From assembly GCA_020252865.1 (NCBI GenBank), contig JADCCH010000007.1, positions 1 to 6,940 of the forward strand: DNA of 6,940 nt, in the 5' to 3' direction. The notes beneath the pieces were generated by a model, which did no database searches, was not told where the DNA came from, and saw nothing but the letters and a program-made list of their open reading frames with translations. Below are positions 1 through 6,242 of the stretch, piece after piece (position 1 is the stretch's first letter; every line of letters starts with the position of its first letter). The stretch is from Methylobacterium sp. GTDB lineage: Bacteria; Pseudomonadota; Alphaproteobacteria; Rhizobiales; Beijerinckiaceae. Both the position numbers and the translations under genes were made by a program.

Positions 1-670
1 TCAATTGAAGCTTGTCTCGGTGATGGATCACACGCCGGGCCAGCGCCAATTCATCGATGTATACAAGTGGAAGTCCTATTATGCCGGTAAGCGGGGTGCC
101 TCGGAAGCAGAGATGAACGAGCGGATCATCCGTCGCCGCGCCATCCATGCGCAATATGCCGATGGCAACCGCCGCGCGATCGTGGGGCTCTGCCAGAGCC
201 ATGGCGTCATCCTCGCGAGTCATGATGATGCGACGCTCGGCCATGTCGAGGAAGCCATCGCCGACGGCATGAACATCGCCGAATTCCCGACGACCGTGGA
301 GGCTGCAGAAGCGTCGCATCAGGCGGGAATGAAGGTGCTGATGGGCGCGCCGAACGTGGTGCGCGGCGGTTCGCATTCCGGCAATGTCAGCGCCCGCGCC
401 CTGGCCGAGAATGGCGTGCTCGACGTGCTCTCCTCGGATTATGTGCCGACGAGCCTGCTCATGGGCGCTTTCGCGCTGGCCGATGTCAGTGCGATGGGCG
501 GCCTGCCGGGCGCCATCCGCCTTGTGAGCAAGAACCCGGCGGATGCGGCCGGTCTGACCGATCGTGGCGAGATCGCGGTGGCCAAGCGGGCGGATCTCAT
601 CCGCGTCGATGCCGCCAGCGGCCAGCCTGTCGTCCGCGCGGCCTGGCGCGAGGGGCGGCGCGTTTCGTGA
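1..670 (+). CDS. phnM: PhnM, alpha-D-ribose 1-methylphosphonate 5-triphosphate diphosphatase (C-terminal part, 5' truncated by window)
   Basis: This cytosolic amidohydrolase-superfamily enzyme of the C-P lyase pathway removes pyrophosphate from alpha-D-ribose 1-alkylphosphonate 5-triphosphate, giving the 5-phosphate that the C-P lyase core (PhnJ) cleaves. The frame is open at the left edge (first full codon CAA at 2-4), so the TTG at 5 is internal and not a start. About 222 codons remain of a family usually near 380, roughly the C-terminal 60%. Visible family signatures are MDHTPGQRQF near the left edge, SHDDAT at 218-235 (metal/substrate loop), EFPTT, the glycine-rich MGAPNVVRGGSHSGN stretch, and SSDYVP at 431-448 carrying the late metal-binding aspartate. 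The C-terminus has the usual NPADAAGLTDRGEIA pattern followed by a KRADLIRV closing strand. The stop TGA (668-670) overlaps the phnN start by 4 bp (GTGA), so the two are translationally coupled. The family call is firm; the missing N-terminus cannot be assessed. Confidence 0.96.
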   Translation, partial: QLKLVSVMDHTPGQRQFIDVYKWKSYYAGKRGASEAEMNERIIRRRAIHAQYADGNRRAIVGLCQSHGVILASHDDATLGHVEEAIADGMNIAEFPTTVEAAEASHQAGMKVLMGAPNVVRGGSHSGNVSARALAENGVLDVLSSDYVPTSLLMGAFALADVSAMGGLPGAIRLVSKNPADAAGLTDRGEIAVAKRADLIRVDAASGQPVVRAAWREGRRVS

Positions 671-1236
671 GCGGGCCAGGCCTCTTCATCGCCGTGGTGG
701 GTCCCAGCGGGGCGGGCAAGGATACGATCCTTGCCCGGCTGAAGGCCGGGCTGCCGCCGGAGCATTTCGTTTTTCCTCTCCGTGTGATCTCGCGAATCCC
801 CGATGCGCATGAAGCGAGCGACTATCTCGCCGCGGCGGATTTCCCGGCGGCGCGACGGCGCGGCGCGTTCCTCATCGACTGGGAGGCGCATGGGCTTTGC
901 TACGGCATTCCCGCCGCGATGCGGGCTGAACTCGAGGCCGGTCGGCATATCATCGCCAATCTCTCGCGCGCCGTGGTGCCTGTCCTGCGGGCCGCTATCC
1001 CCCGCGTGCTGGTCGTGCATGTCACAGCCCGGAGCGATATCCTCGAACAGCGCCTGCGGGCGCGCGGCCGCGAATTCGATGCTGACCAGCAGGCCCGCCT
1101 CGCGCGCGGCGAGGCGCTCGACCAGAGCGTGGAGGCGGATATCCGCATCGAGAACAATGGCTCGATCGACATGGCCGTCAGTGCCCTGATGGAAGCTCTG
1201 ATGCCGCTCTGCGCGCGGGAGCGCCGCCGCGCATGA
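667..1236 (+). CDS. phnN: PhnN, ribose 1,5-bisphosphate phosphokinase
   Basis: PhnN transfers the gamma-phosphate of ATP to ribose 1,5-bisphosphate, making PRPP and so returning the sugar of the C-P lyase pathway to nucleotide metabolism. It is a cytosolic P-loop kinase with a guanylate-kinase-like fold. The 189-residue protein, a normal length, has a Walker A loop GPSGAGKD at residues 12-19. It also has the substrate-region pattern HGLCYGIP (75-82), NLSR (98-101), the lid arginines RARGRE (131-136) and a typical family ending IENNGSID (161-168). The start is GTG at 667, whose GTGA overlaps the phnM stop; this places the P-loop at the expected distance from the N-terminus, and no better ATG exists upstream of the P-loop. 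Its own stop overlaps the next ATG (ATGA, 1233-1236), so phnM, phnN and the DUF1045 gene form one transcript. No defects are visible. Confidence 0.95.
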   Translation: MSGPGLFIAVVGPSGAGKDTILARLKAGLPPEHFVFPLRVISRIPDAHEASDYLAAADFPAARRRGAFLIDWEAHGLCYGIPAAMRAELEAGRHIIANLSRAVVPVLRAAIPRVLVVHVTARSDILEQRLRARGREFDADQQARLARGEALDQSVEADIRIENNGSIDMAVSALMEALMPLCARERRRA

Positions 1237-1940
1237 TGCCAACGCCGCGTTTCGCGATCTATCTCGCGCCTGAGCCGCATGAGCCGCTCTGGCAATTCGG
1301 CTCGGCATGGCTCGGCTACGATGCGGCAAAGCGTGCGGATGTGAAGCATCCCGTCCTACCCGGCATTTCGCCCGAAGCCATCCGCGAGGCGACCGCGCAT
1401 CCCCGGCTCTACGGGCTGCATGTCACGCTGAAGGCCCCATTTCGCCTCATCGAAGGCCTGTCGATGGTGGAGCTGGAGCACGCGCTGGAGGGACTTGCCC
1501 GCCGACATGCCGCGTTCGGGCCGTTTCCGCTGGCCCTTGAGGCACGGAAGTCCGGCGAGGATCAGGTTTTTCTCTGTCTCGCCCCGGCTGGACCCGAGCC
1601 GGCCTTGCACCACCTCGAAGCCGATGCGGTCATGGCGCTGGATCGTTTCCGCGCGCCGCTCTCGCCCGCAGAAATCGCGCGGCGCAAGCCTGATCGCCTG
1701 AACCGCAAGGAGCGAGGCTTTCTTGAAACCTATGGCTATCCGCATGTGCTTGAAGGCTTCCGGCCGCATCTCTCGCTGACTGGCCCCATGGCAGCGGATG
1801 CTCCGCTGCGCGCGGCTCTGGCGGAGCGGCTCGCGGCCGATCCCGCCCTGATGCGGCTCACCTGCCAATCGCTGCTGCTGTTCGAACAGCCGGAGCCCGG
1901 CGCACGCTTTCACATCCGCCGACGATTTCCGCTGGGTTGA
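1233..1940 (+). CDS. DUF1045 phosphonate-operon protein, 2H phosphoesterase-like
   Basis: This 235-residue cytosolic protein belongs to the DUF1045 family, a putative phosphonate metabolism protein regularly found in C-P lyase operons of alphaproteobacteria and relatives. Two H-x-T/S motifs are visible: HVTL at residues 63-66, in LYGLHVTLKAPF, and HLSL at 179-182, in GFRPHLSLTGP. These are the hallmark of the 2H phosphoesterase fold, whose members open cyclic phosphates or 2',5'-type linkages. The N-terminal FAIYLAPEPHEPLWQFGSAW and the RFRAPLSPAEIARR segment (139-152) are also family-typical. From motifs and context I infer action on a phosphorylated or cyclic ribose intermediate, possibly the 1,2-cyclic phosphate handled by PhnP elsewhere; the substrate is not shown by the sequence. 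The start ATG at 1233 overlaps the phnN stop (ATGA); a second ATG directly follows at 1236, so the exact first Met is uncertain by one codon. It appears to be the last gene of the operon in this window. Confidence 0.9.
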   Translation: MMPTPRFAIYLAPEPHEPLWQFGSAWLGYDAAKRADVKHPVLPGISPEAIREATAHPRLYGLHVTLKAPFRLIEGLSMVELEHALEGLARRHAAFGPFPLALEARKSGEDQVFLCLAPAGPEPALHHLEADAVMALDRFRAPLSPAEIARRKPDRLNRKERGFLETYGYPHVLEGFRPHLSLTGPMAADAPLRAALAERLAADPALMRLTCQSLLLFEQPEPGARFHIRRRFPLG

Positions 1941-2129
1941 GCCCCAGCCCTCGCGGAGATCGCCGAACGGCCGGGTGATCAGCCCGTCGAGCCTCTGCCC
2001 GAGAGGCCCGCGCCCTTCCCATCGGCAGCCGTCCCGCCTTGTCCGCGATTTCGACAAAGGATCGCCCCTGCCATCCATGCGTCCTTGAAGGCCCACGTCA
2101 GTCCCGCGTGAGGGCATTTACCTGCCCTG
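1941..2129. other. Convergent intergenic region between the phn operon and the phosphatidyltransferase gene
   Basis: The 189 bp separate two genes that end facing each other. I see no credible gene here; frames crossing it are shadows of the flanking genes. The one structured element is the short hairpin at 1991-2007, listed separately. No T-run follows on either strand, so termination for both transcripts may be Rho-dependent or lie outside this stretch. Confidence 0.6.
1991..2007. terminator. Possible weak hairpin terminator between convergent genes
   Basis: A perfect 6-bp inverted repeat, GCCTCT (1991-1996) and AGAGGC (2002-2007), closes a 5-nt loop about 50 bp after the DUF1045 stop. It has no following U-tract on either strand, so it is not a canonical intrinsic terminator. 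Its position between convergent genes is the main support. Confidence 0.25.
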
Positions 2130-2771
2130 TCAAAAGTGGCGATAGCCTTCCCGCCAGCGGGAGAGCGTGGTCAACAGGCAGGCGAAAGCGAAGCCATAGG
2201 CCAGCCAGGGGAAGGCTTGCGGCCATAGACCTGCCAGCAGGAAGAACGCGATGGTTTCCGCGCCTTCCGCAAGCCCGCCGAGATAGAAGATGCCCTTGCC
2301 GGTGAAATCCGTCGAAACCAGCCCCTTGCGCTCCGCAATCACCGAGAAAGCGAGAAAGGATGATCCCGTCCCGATGAAAGCCGTGAGCAAGACGGCAGCA
2401 GGCAGCGCGTTCCGCTCAGGGTCCGCCAGCGCAAAGCCCAGCACAACCAGCGCGTAGAAGGCGAAATCCAGCGCGATATCGAGAAAGGCGCCCCGGCTGG
2501 TGGGACCGCGCAAGCGCGCGAGCGTACCATCCAGCCCATCGGCAACCCGGTTCGCGAGGATGGCAGCGAGCGCCCAGCCGAACTGGCCGGCGGCCAGAAG
2601 CGGAACGGCGAGAAGTCCGATCCCGAAACCGGTCAGCGTCACCTGATCGGCGCTCAAACCGCGGCGATCAAGCCAATGCGCAGCGGGCGCGAGCAGGCGC
2701 GTGGCCAGCGGAGCCAATCTTGCGTCGAACACCTTCGCTCCGTTCCGGGGATAATGGCCGAACCAAGTCAC
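2130..2771 (-). CDS. CDP-alcohol phosphatidyltransferase family membrane protein
   Basis: This integral membrane enzyme of 213 residues transfers a phosphatidyl or similar phospho-group from a CDP-alcohol (for example CDP-diacylglycerol) to a second alcohol, normally in phospholipid synthesis. The family signature is complete: D78-x2-D81-G82-x2-A85-R86-x7-G94-x3-D98-x3-D102. It supplies the four aspartates that bind two metal ions. Spacing after AR is 7 residues, one fewer than in typical PgsA, and this may mark a subfamily. About five or six hydrophobic helices surround it. The start is GTG at 2769-2771: an in-frame TAG lies five codons upstream and no other start codon intervenes; the nearby ATG at 2773 is followed at once by TGA. 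It is convergent with the phn operon. Members of this family are often seen near C-P lyase genes, but the acceptor alcohol is unknown; PgsA- or PgpA-like roles cannot be assigned. Confidence 0.9.
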   Translation of the reverse strand: MTWFGHYPRNGAKVFDARLAPLATRLLAPAAHWLDRRGLSADQVTLTGFGIGLLAVPLLAAGQFGWALAAILANRVADGLDGTLARLRGPTSRGAFLDIALDFAFYALVVLGFALADPERNALPAAVLLTAFIGTGSSFLAFSVIAERKGLVSTDFTGKGIFYLGGLAEGAETIAFFLLAGLWPQAFPWLAYGFAFACLLTTLSRWREGYRHF

Positions 2772-3009
2772 ATCCGATCCAGTCTATGCCTGCTGTCGGG
2801 CTTTCCAAAGTCCGGATCAGGGGCGGTCACCTCCGCCGGCATGGAGATAGGACAGCGAGGCGGATAAAACGCAATTCAAGCATGTTTTTTTTGATGGTCA
2901 GGGGCTGGCCTGCAACTGAAGGCCCGGGGGACAAGATCATGAGCAGAAACTTGGAAAAATGGAGGTATTGTGGTGGAAGCGGATGGAAATCTCCCTCGCT
3001 CGCCCATTT

Positions 3010-3075
3010 TCGGCATTTGTCGGCAAGAGGAATAATACTACTTTAAGTTGTATCCGATATCCGGATTTTATGATG
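3010..3075 (+). promoter_or_regulatory. AT-rich segment, candidate promoter for the molybdopterin-fold/GGDEF-EAL operon
   Basis: The segment is markedly AT-rich against its surroundings and lies 50-115 bp before the chosen start codon. A TTGTCG at 3017-3022 could serve as a -35 element, with TTTAAG (3042-3047) as a poor -10 at a 19-bp spacing. The palindrome ATCCGGAT (3059-3066), with a neighbouring ATCCG half, could be an operator. This rests on composition and position more than on consensus matches. Confidence 0.25.
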
Positions 3076-3114
3076 GCCGCCCGATCGGTGGGCTGCGCCG
3101 ACCCAGATATGTCC

Positions 3115-3120
3115 GGGAGA
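3115..3120 (+). promoter_or_regulatory. Ribosome binding site selecting the start at 3127
   Basis: GGGAGA sits 6 nt before ATG 3127 and directly abuts ATG 3121. Normal Shine-Dalgarno spacing therefore favours 3127 as the true start, over the longer open frame reaching back to 2959. Confidence 0.55.
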
Positions 3121-3126
3121 ATGACC

Positions 3127-3639
3127 ATGACCACACGACGCGGGATCATCAGTGCCGGGTTTGCCGGCTTCCTCCTTCTGGCGAATCTCTCGCTGGCCCC
3201 GGCGCAGGATGTTGCGGCGCGCAGCACAGCTCAGCCGGTGGTGCTCACCATTTCCGGCCCCGGCGGCGGCGCCAGCCATGATCTCACGATGGCGGACCTT
3301 GAAAAGCTGCCGAAGGCGGAGATCCGCACCACGACACCGTGGCACAACGGCGTGCAGCATTTCGAAGGCGTATCGCTGCAGGCGCTGATGGAAAGCCTGA
3401 AGCTCTCCGGCGCGAACGCGCAGGTGACCGCGCTCAACCGCTACCGCACCACCATCCCGATGAAGGATTTCAGCGAGTTCAAGCCCATCCTCGCCTATCG
3501 CCGCAATGGAGCGCCGATGGAGGTGCGCGAGAAGGGGCCGCTCTTCATCATCTACCCCTATGATTCGAATACCGCGTTGAAGCACGACACCTATTTCAGC
3601 CGCTCGGCCTGGCAGGTCCGCTCCATCACCGTGGAGTGA
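3127..3639 (+). CDS. Exported molybdopterin-dependent oxidoreductase-like (SUOX fold) protein, cysteine-free
   Basis: This is a small periplasmic protein of 170 residues resembling the oxidoreductase molybdopterin-binding (sulfite oxidase/YedY type) domain in minimal form. Residues 1-26 form a Sec-type signal peptide: MTTRR, then a hydrophobic core, ending LAPA before QD. The domain runs from about 38 to 170, with VVLTISGPGGG, a FEGVSLQALMES motif, RNGAPMEVREKGPLFIIYPYD (116-136) and a closing SRSAWQVRSITV strand, all typical of the short family. No cysteine occurs anywhere, so the Mo-ligating Cys of true sulfite oxidases and YedY is absent, and catalysis at a standard molybdenum centre is unlikely. 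The frame is open upstream, but ATG at 3127 has GGGAGA at 3115-3120 with 6-nt spacing, and a signal peptide begins exactly there; ATG 3121 is a weaker alternative. The stop overlaps the start of the downstream GGDEF-EAL gene, suggesting a sensory or ligand-binding partner role (inference). Confidence 0.8.
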   Translation: MTTRRGIISAGFAGFLLLANLSLAPAQDVAARSTAQPVVLTISGPGGGASHDLTMADLEKLPKAEIRTTTPWHNGVQHFEGVSLQALMESLKLSGANAQVTALNRYRTTIPMKDFSEFKPILAYRRNGAPMEVREKGPLFIIYPYDSNTALKHDTYFSRSAWQVRSITVE

Positions 3640-5648
3640 GCCGAACGCCCGCACGCAGAACGATCATCATGGCAGGTTCCTTTCGCGATGCCGCGGCCTG
3701 GCTCCTGAAGCAGCTGCGCCTGCCCCTGATGATCGTCGCGCTGCTTCTGGGCCTCGCCATGGCCGCGATTCCGGTCGTCATCCGCGCGCTGGATGATGTG
3801 GTGGACAAGAGCCTCAATCACGACATCGCCTGGACCGGGCAGAACGGACGCAGCGAGCTTTATGATCTCGCCCGCGCGGTCATCGCCGCCGAAGAGGATT
3901 TCAACGCGGAAGCGCGGATGCGGATCGAACTCGCGCTCGATATCATGTTCTCCCGCCTCGACACCTGGCAGGCCGGCGTCTTCGGTCAATTCGTGAACTC
4001 GTCGCCGCAGCGCAAGGCGCTGCTCGACCGCATCACCGCGCAGTTCGGCGAGTTCGAGCGGGACATCCGCAATCCGGATTTCGAGCGTCAGCTGCCGGAA
4101 CTGCGCCGCAAGATCCTTGTGCTGGAAACCGCGATCGACGAACTCGCAAGCCAAGCTTATGACTTCTACCAGCACAACAAGGCGGGTTATTCGGCGGAAC
4201 TGAGATTTCTGCAGCGCGTGCACAACATCATCACCCTGTCGCTGATCGTGATCTCGGTGCTGCTGATCCTCGTTCTCTACTGGAACAATTGCAGCCTGGA
4301 GAAATCCTACGGGGTGCAGCGCCTGATCGCCCAGGAAAATGCCTATCTCGCGACCTTCGACATGCTCACGGGACTGTCGAACCGCAAGTCCTTCATGGGC
4401 GCGCTCGAAAGGGCCATATTTGATCTTCCGCCGGGTCACACGATTGTCGTGGTGGCGATCGATCTCGATGGCTTCAAGCCCATCAATGACGTGCTCGGGC
4501 ACAAGGCGGGCGATGCGCTGCTGGCGGAAATCGGCGCGCGCCTCACCCGCTTCAGCGCTGCCCAGCGCTGGGCCAAGAGCGCCCGTTTCGGGGGCGATGA
4601 ATTCATGGTGATGCTGGTGCTGGAGGCCGAGTTTCCGGCCATCGAGGCGCTTGTGCAGGTCCTGCATGAAACCCTGCGCGAGCCCTTGCGCATCGACGAC
4701 CATTTCCTCACTGTCGATGCGACAATGGGGCTCTCGCTCCTGCGGGAGCAATCGTTGGCGGCTGAGGAACTCGTCCATCGCGCCGATCTGGCTCTCACGA
4801 CCGGCAAGATGGAGGGGAAGGCACGCCGGACCCTGTTCGACGAGGCCATGCTTTCCCGCACGCTCAATCGCGGCCGACTGGAGATCGAGCTCAATGAGGC
4901 CAATCTCGAGGACGAGATCGAGCCGGTCTACCAGCCGATCGTCGACCTCCCCACGCGCCGCATCATCGGCGTCGAGGCCCTTGTGCGCTGGCGGCACCCG
5001 ATCCGTGGGGTGGTCTTGCCTTCCGATTTCATTCCCGCGGCGGAATCAAGCGGCAAGATCACCGAGATCGGTCGTATCATGCTCGAACACGCCTGCCGGG
5101 ATGCGACGCGGTTTCCGCAGCCCATCGCTGTTTCCGTCAATCTCTCGCCGGTGCAACTCATGCGCATGGACGTGGCCGAGAGCGTTGGCCGCGCGCTGGC
5201 GCGCTCGGGGCTCGCGCCGGATCGCCTGAAGCTCGAGATCACCGAGAGCGTGATGCTGCAGGATTCCAGGGGCACGCAAGCGCTGATGCGACGCCTGCAG
5301 GCGCAGGGCGTGACCGTCTCGCTCGATGATTTCGGGACCGGCTATTCCTCGCTCTCCTATCTCCGCAGCTTTCCCTTCAATGAATTGAAGATCGACCGCG
5401 CCTTCCTCTCGGAGATCGGGGAGGACCAGCAGGCGGCGGGCATCGTCCAGATCATCCTCCTGCTCGCCCGGGAACTGAACATGAATGTCGTCGCCGAGGG
5501 AATCGAGCAGGAAGAACAGGCCGCAACGCTGATGGCGCTCGGCTGCGCCCGCGGGCAGGGCTATCTCTTCGGGCGGCCCATGGGCTTCGACGAGATCTGC
5601 CAGTGCCTCCGCCAGCAAACACCGCCGCCGATGGGCGCCGTGGCCTGA
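3636..5648 (+). CDS. Membrane-bound GGDEF-EAL protein (diguanylate cyclase / c-di-GMP phosphodiesterase)
   Basis: This 670-residue inner-membrane protein makes and/or degrades the second messenger cyclic di-GMP. Helix 1 is at about 29-50 and helix 2 at about 198-216. They enclose a periplasmic, highly helical region (51-196) with a coiled-coil-like stretch near 150-195, the likely sensor. The GGDEF domain spans about 238-400 with DxDGFKPIND (276-285) and intact GGDEF at 319-323; there is no RxxD inhibitory site before it. The EAL domain spans about 415-655 with EAL at 447-449. By RocR-type spacing its catalytic residues are all present: E447, N502, E534, D564, D565, K585, E621, Q641. Both activities are therefore possible, and the sequence cannot say which dominates. 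The GTG start at 3636 overlaps the preceding stop by 4 bp (GTGA); ATG 3669 is an alternative, 11 codons in, and neither has a strong Shine-Dalgarno. Coupling to the exported molybdopterin-fold gene suggests a two-protein sensing unit. Confidence 0.96.
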   Translation: MSRTPARRTIIMAGSFRDAAAWLLKQLRLPLMIVALLLGLAMAAIPVVIRALDDVVDKSLNHDIAWTGQNGRSELYDLARAVIAAEEDFNAEARMRIELALDIMFSRLDTWQAGVFGQFVNSSPQRKALLDRITAQFGEFERDIRNPDFERQLPELRRKILVLETAIDELASQAYDFYQHNKAGYSAELRFLQRVHNIITLSLIVISVLLILVLYWNNCSLEKSYGVQRLIAQENAYLATFDMLTGLSNRKSFMGALERAIFDLPPGHTIVVVAIDLDGFKPINDVLGHKAGDALLAEIGARLTRFSAAQRWAKSARFGGDEFMVMLVLEAEFPAIEALVQVLHETLREPLRIDDHFLTVDATMGLSLLREQSLAAEELVHRADLALTTGKMEGKARRTLFDEAMLSRTLNRGRLEIELNEANLEDEIEPVYQPIVDLPTRRIIGVEALVRWRHPIRGVVLPSDFIPAAESSGKITEIGRIMLEHACRDATRFPQPIAVSVNLSPVQLMRMDVAESVGRALARSGLAPDRLKLEITESVMLQDSRGTQALMRRLQAQGVTVSLDDFGTGYSSLSYLRSFPFNELKIDRAFLSEIGEDQQAAGIVQIILLLARELNMNVVAEGIEQEEQAATLMALGCARGQGYLFGRPMGFDEICQCLRQQTPPPMGAVA

Positions 5649-6026
5649 ACGTCGCGCGGGGGCCTCTGCCCGCGCGGCATTTGCACGGAAGGGCCCGAAA
5701 GGCCGGTTCCCCTTCATTTTCCGGCTTTCCTGGCCAACGGACCGGCCAGTCAAACGGCCGTTCATCCGATGCATGTCTCCATTCCCGAAGAAAGTGGCGG
5801 GGTGCCTTGCGGCACTGTTCCAGCATTCCAGGCGGTCGCTCCCGGTTACGTTCGCAGTGACAATCTTTCCCGGCGACGCCCCCCAACCTTTCCGCCTGTT
5901 CAGACAATTGCGCTCGCGAAATGAGCGGAAGTTTAAGGGTTCACTCGTCATTCTCAGGCTTCCCTCGTCGAATGTCCGAAGGTGGGTGTTGAAAGCTTCT
6001 GGCGTCACACCGTCGAAGAGAGCGGC
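5649..6026. other. Intergenic region after the GGDEF-EAL gene
   Basis: The 378 bp start with GC-rich hairpins. One is at 5651-5678, listed separately. Overlapping GGCC-centred inverted repeats follow: TGGCC/GGCCA at 5731-5748 and CGGCC/GGCCG at 5743-5760. From about 5810 to 6000 the GC content falls, consistent with a promoter region for the next gene; TTGCGC (5908-5913) and TTTAAG (5932-5937), 18 bp apart, are only a weak match to a housekeeping promoter. Possible reading frames here have codon use unlike the neighbouring genes, and I call no gene. Confidence 0.55.
5651..5678 (+). terminator. Hairpin downstream of the GGDEF-EAL gene, probable terminator
   Basis: A perfect 8-bp stem, CGCGCGGG (5653-5660) with CCCGCGCG (5669-5676), closes an 8-nt loop. 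It extends to 10 pairs if a T-G wobble and a G-C pair are allowed. It begins 3 bp after the stop codon. The following bases contain only a short ATTT, so it is a strong stem with a weak U-tract. Confidence 0.5.
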
Positions 6027-6242
6027 ATGATCATCGGGTTGGCATTGATCGCGAATGTCTCCGCAGCCTCGAGCGGCCTCGTCGCCTACATCCTGGGTGC
6101 CGATAATATCCTGCTCATCATGCTGCTGGCCGGTTATGGCGCCCCCATGCTGATCGTCGCCGGCATGGTGCTGAAGACCCTGATGGGCCTTGCTTCGCCC
6201 CGGATCACGCCAACGGCGGATGATGCGGCTGCCCGCCCGTGA
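6027..6242 (+). CDS. Small two-helix membrane protein of unknown function
   Basis: I do not recognise a named family for this 71-residue protein. It has two hydrophobic segments, residues 2-23 and about 27-54, with a short polar turn (GADN) between them and a small polar C-terminal tail ending in TADDAAARP. The hydrophobic parts lack charged residues until K50, so it is very likely an inner-membrane protein. Codon use is rich in G/C third positions like the neighbouring genes, which supports a real gene. ATG 6027 has GAAGAG at 6015-6020 with 6-nt spacing; an in-frame GTG at 5982 would add 15 polar residues but lacks a well-placed ribosome binding site. It lies 206 bp before a putative sugar transferase gene on the same strand, so a role near the cell envelope or polysaccharide export is possible but only an inference from position. 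Confidence 0.65.
   Translation: MIIGLALIANVSAASSGLVAYILGADNILLIMLLAGYGAPMLIVAGMVLKTLMGLASPRITPTADDAAARP

Larger units (their letters stand above)
2772..3126. other. Intergenic region between divergent genes, probable promoter region
   Basis: The 355 bp lie between the leftward phosphatidyltransferase and the rightward molybdopterin-fold gene, so they must hold promoters for both directions. Frames across it give low-quality peptides with no family resemblance. Composition drops to clearly AT-rich in two places: around an 8-T run at 2884-2892, with no GC-rich stem in front of it, and at about 3010-3070. I recognise no riboswitch, Pho box or convincing operator. Confidence 0.6.

Noticed and set aside
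439..1329. Long open frame of 296 codons on the minus strand across phnM, phnN and the DUF1045 gene.
   Set aside because: It is antisense to three well-supported genes and gives an Arg/His/Ala-rich peptide typical of shadow frames in high-GC DNA.
2126..2134. CTGTCA at the end of the phosphatidyltransferase gene, considered as a Pho box half-site.
   Set aside because: There is only one imperfect half, it lies at the 3' end of a gene, and no promoter follows. The real Pho control of the phn operon would be upstream of the window.
2884..2892. Run of eight T bases that could be the U-tract of an intrinsic terminator.
   Set aside because: No GC-rich inverted repeat lies directly upstream on the plus strand, and no gene on either strand ends just before it.
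2720..3046. Plus-strand frame of 108 codons between the divergent genes, including an ATG directly before the 8-T run.
   Set aside because: The first part is antisense to the phosphatidyltransferase gene. The remainder lacks coding-like codon use and any resemblance to a family.
2959..3126. Upstream extension of the molybdopterin-fold gene to a start at 2959.
   Set aside because: It would place 56 unrelated residues before a clear signal peptide. The ribosome binding site at 3115-3120 and the signal peptide both point to 3127.
3591..4997. Long open frame of 468 codons on the minus strand inside the GGDEF-EAL gene.
   Set aside because: The plus-strand frame has complete, correctly spaced catalytic motifs. 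The antisense peptide is rich in Arg, His and Gln and has no domain pattern.
5046..6008. Minus-strand open frame of 320 codons covering the EAL domain and the following gap.
   Set aside because: It is a shadow of the EAL coding strand extended into a gap, with low-complexity Arg-rich composition and no recognised motif.
5773..6030. An 85-residue frame on the plus strand whose TGA overlaps the ATG of the small membrane protein (ATGA).
   Set aside because: The overlap is attractive, but the peptide is arginine-rich and resembles nothing. Its codons (many AGG, AGA, CGA, TTG and A/T-ending) are unlike those of the neighbouring genes, and no good ribosome binding site precedes it.
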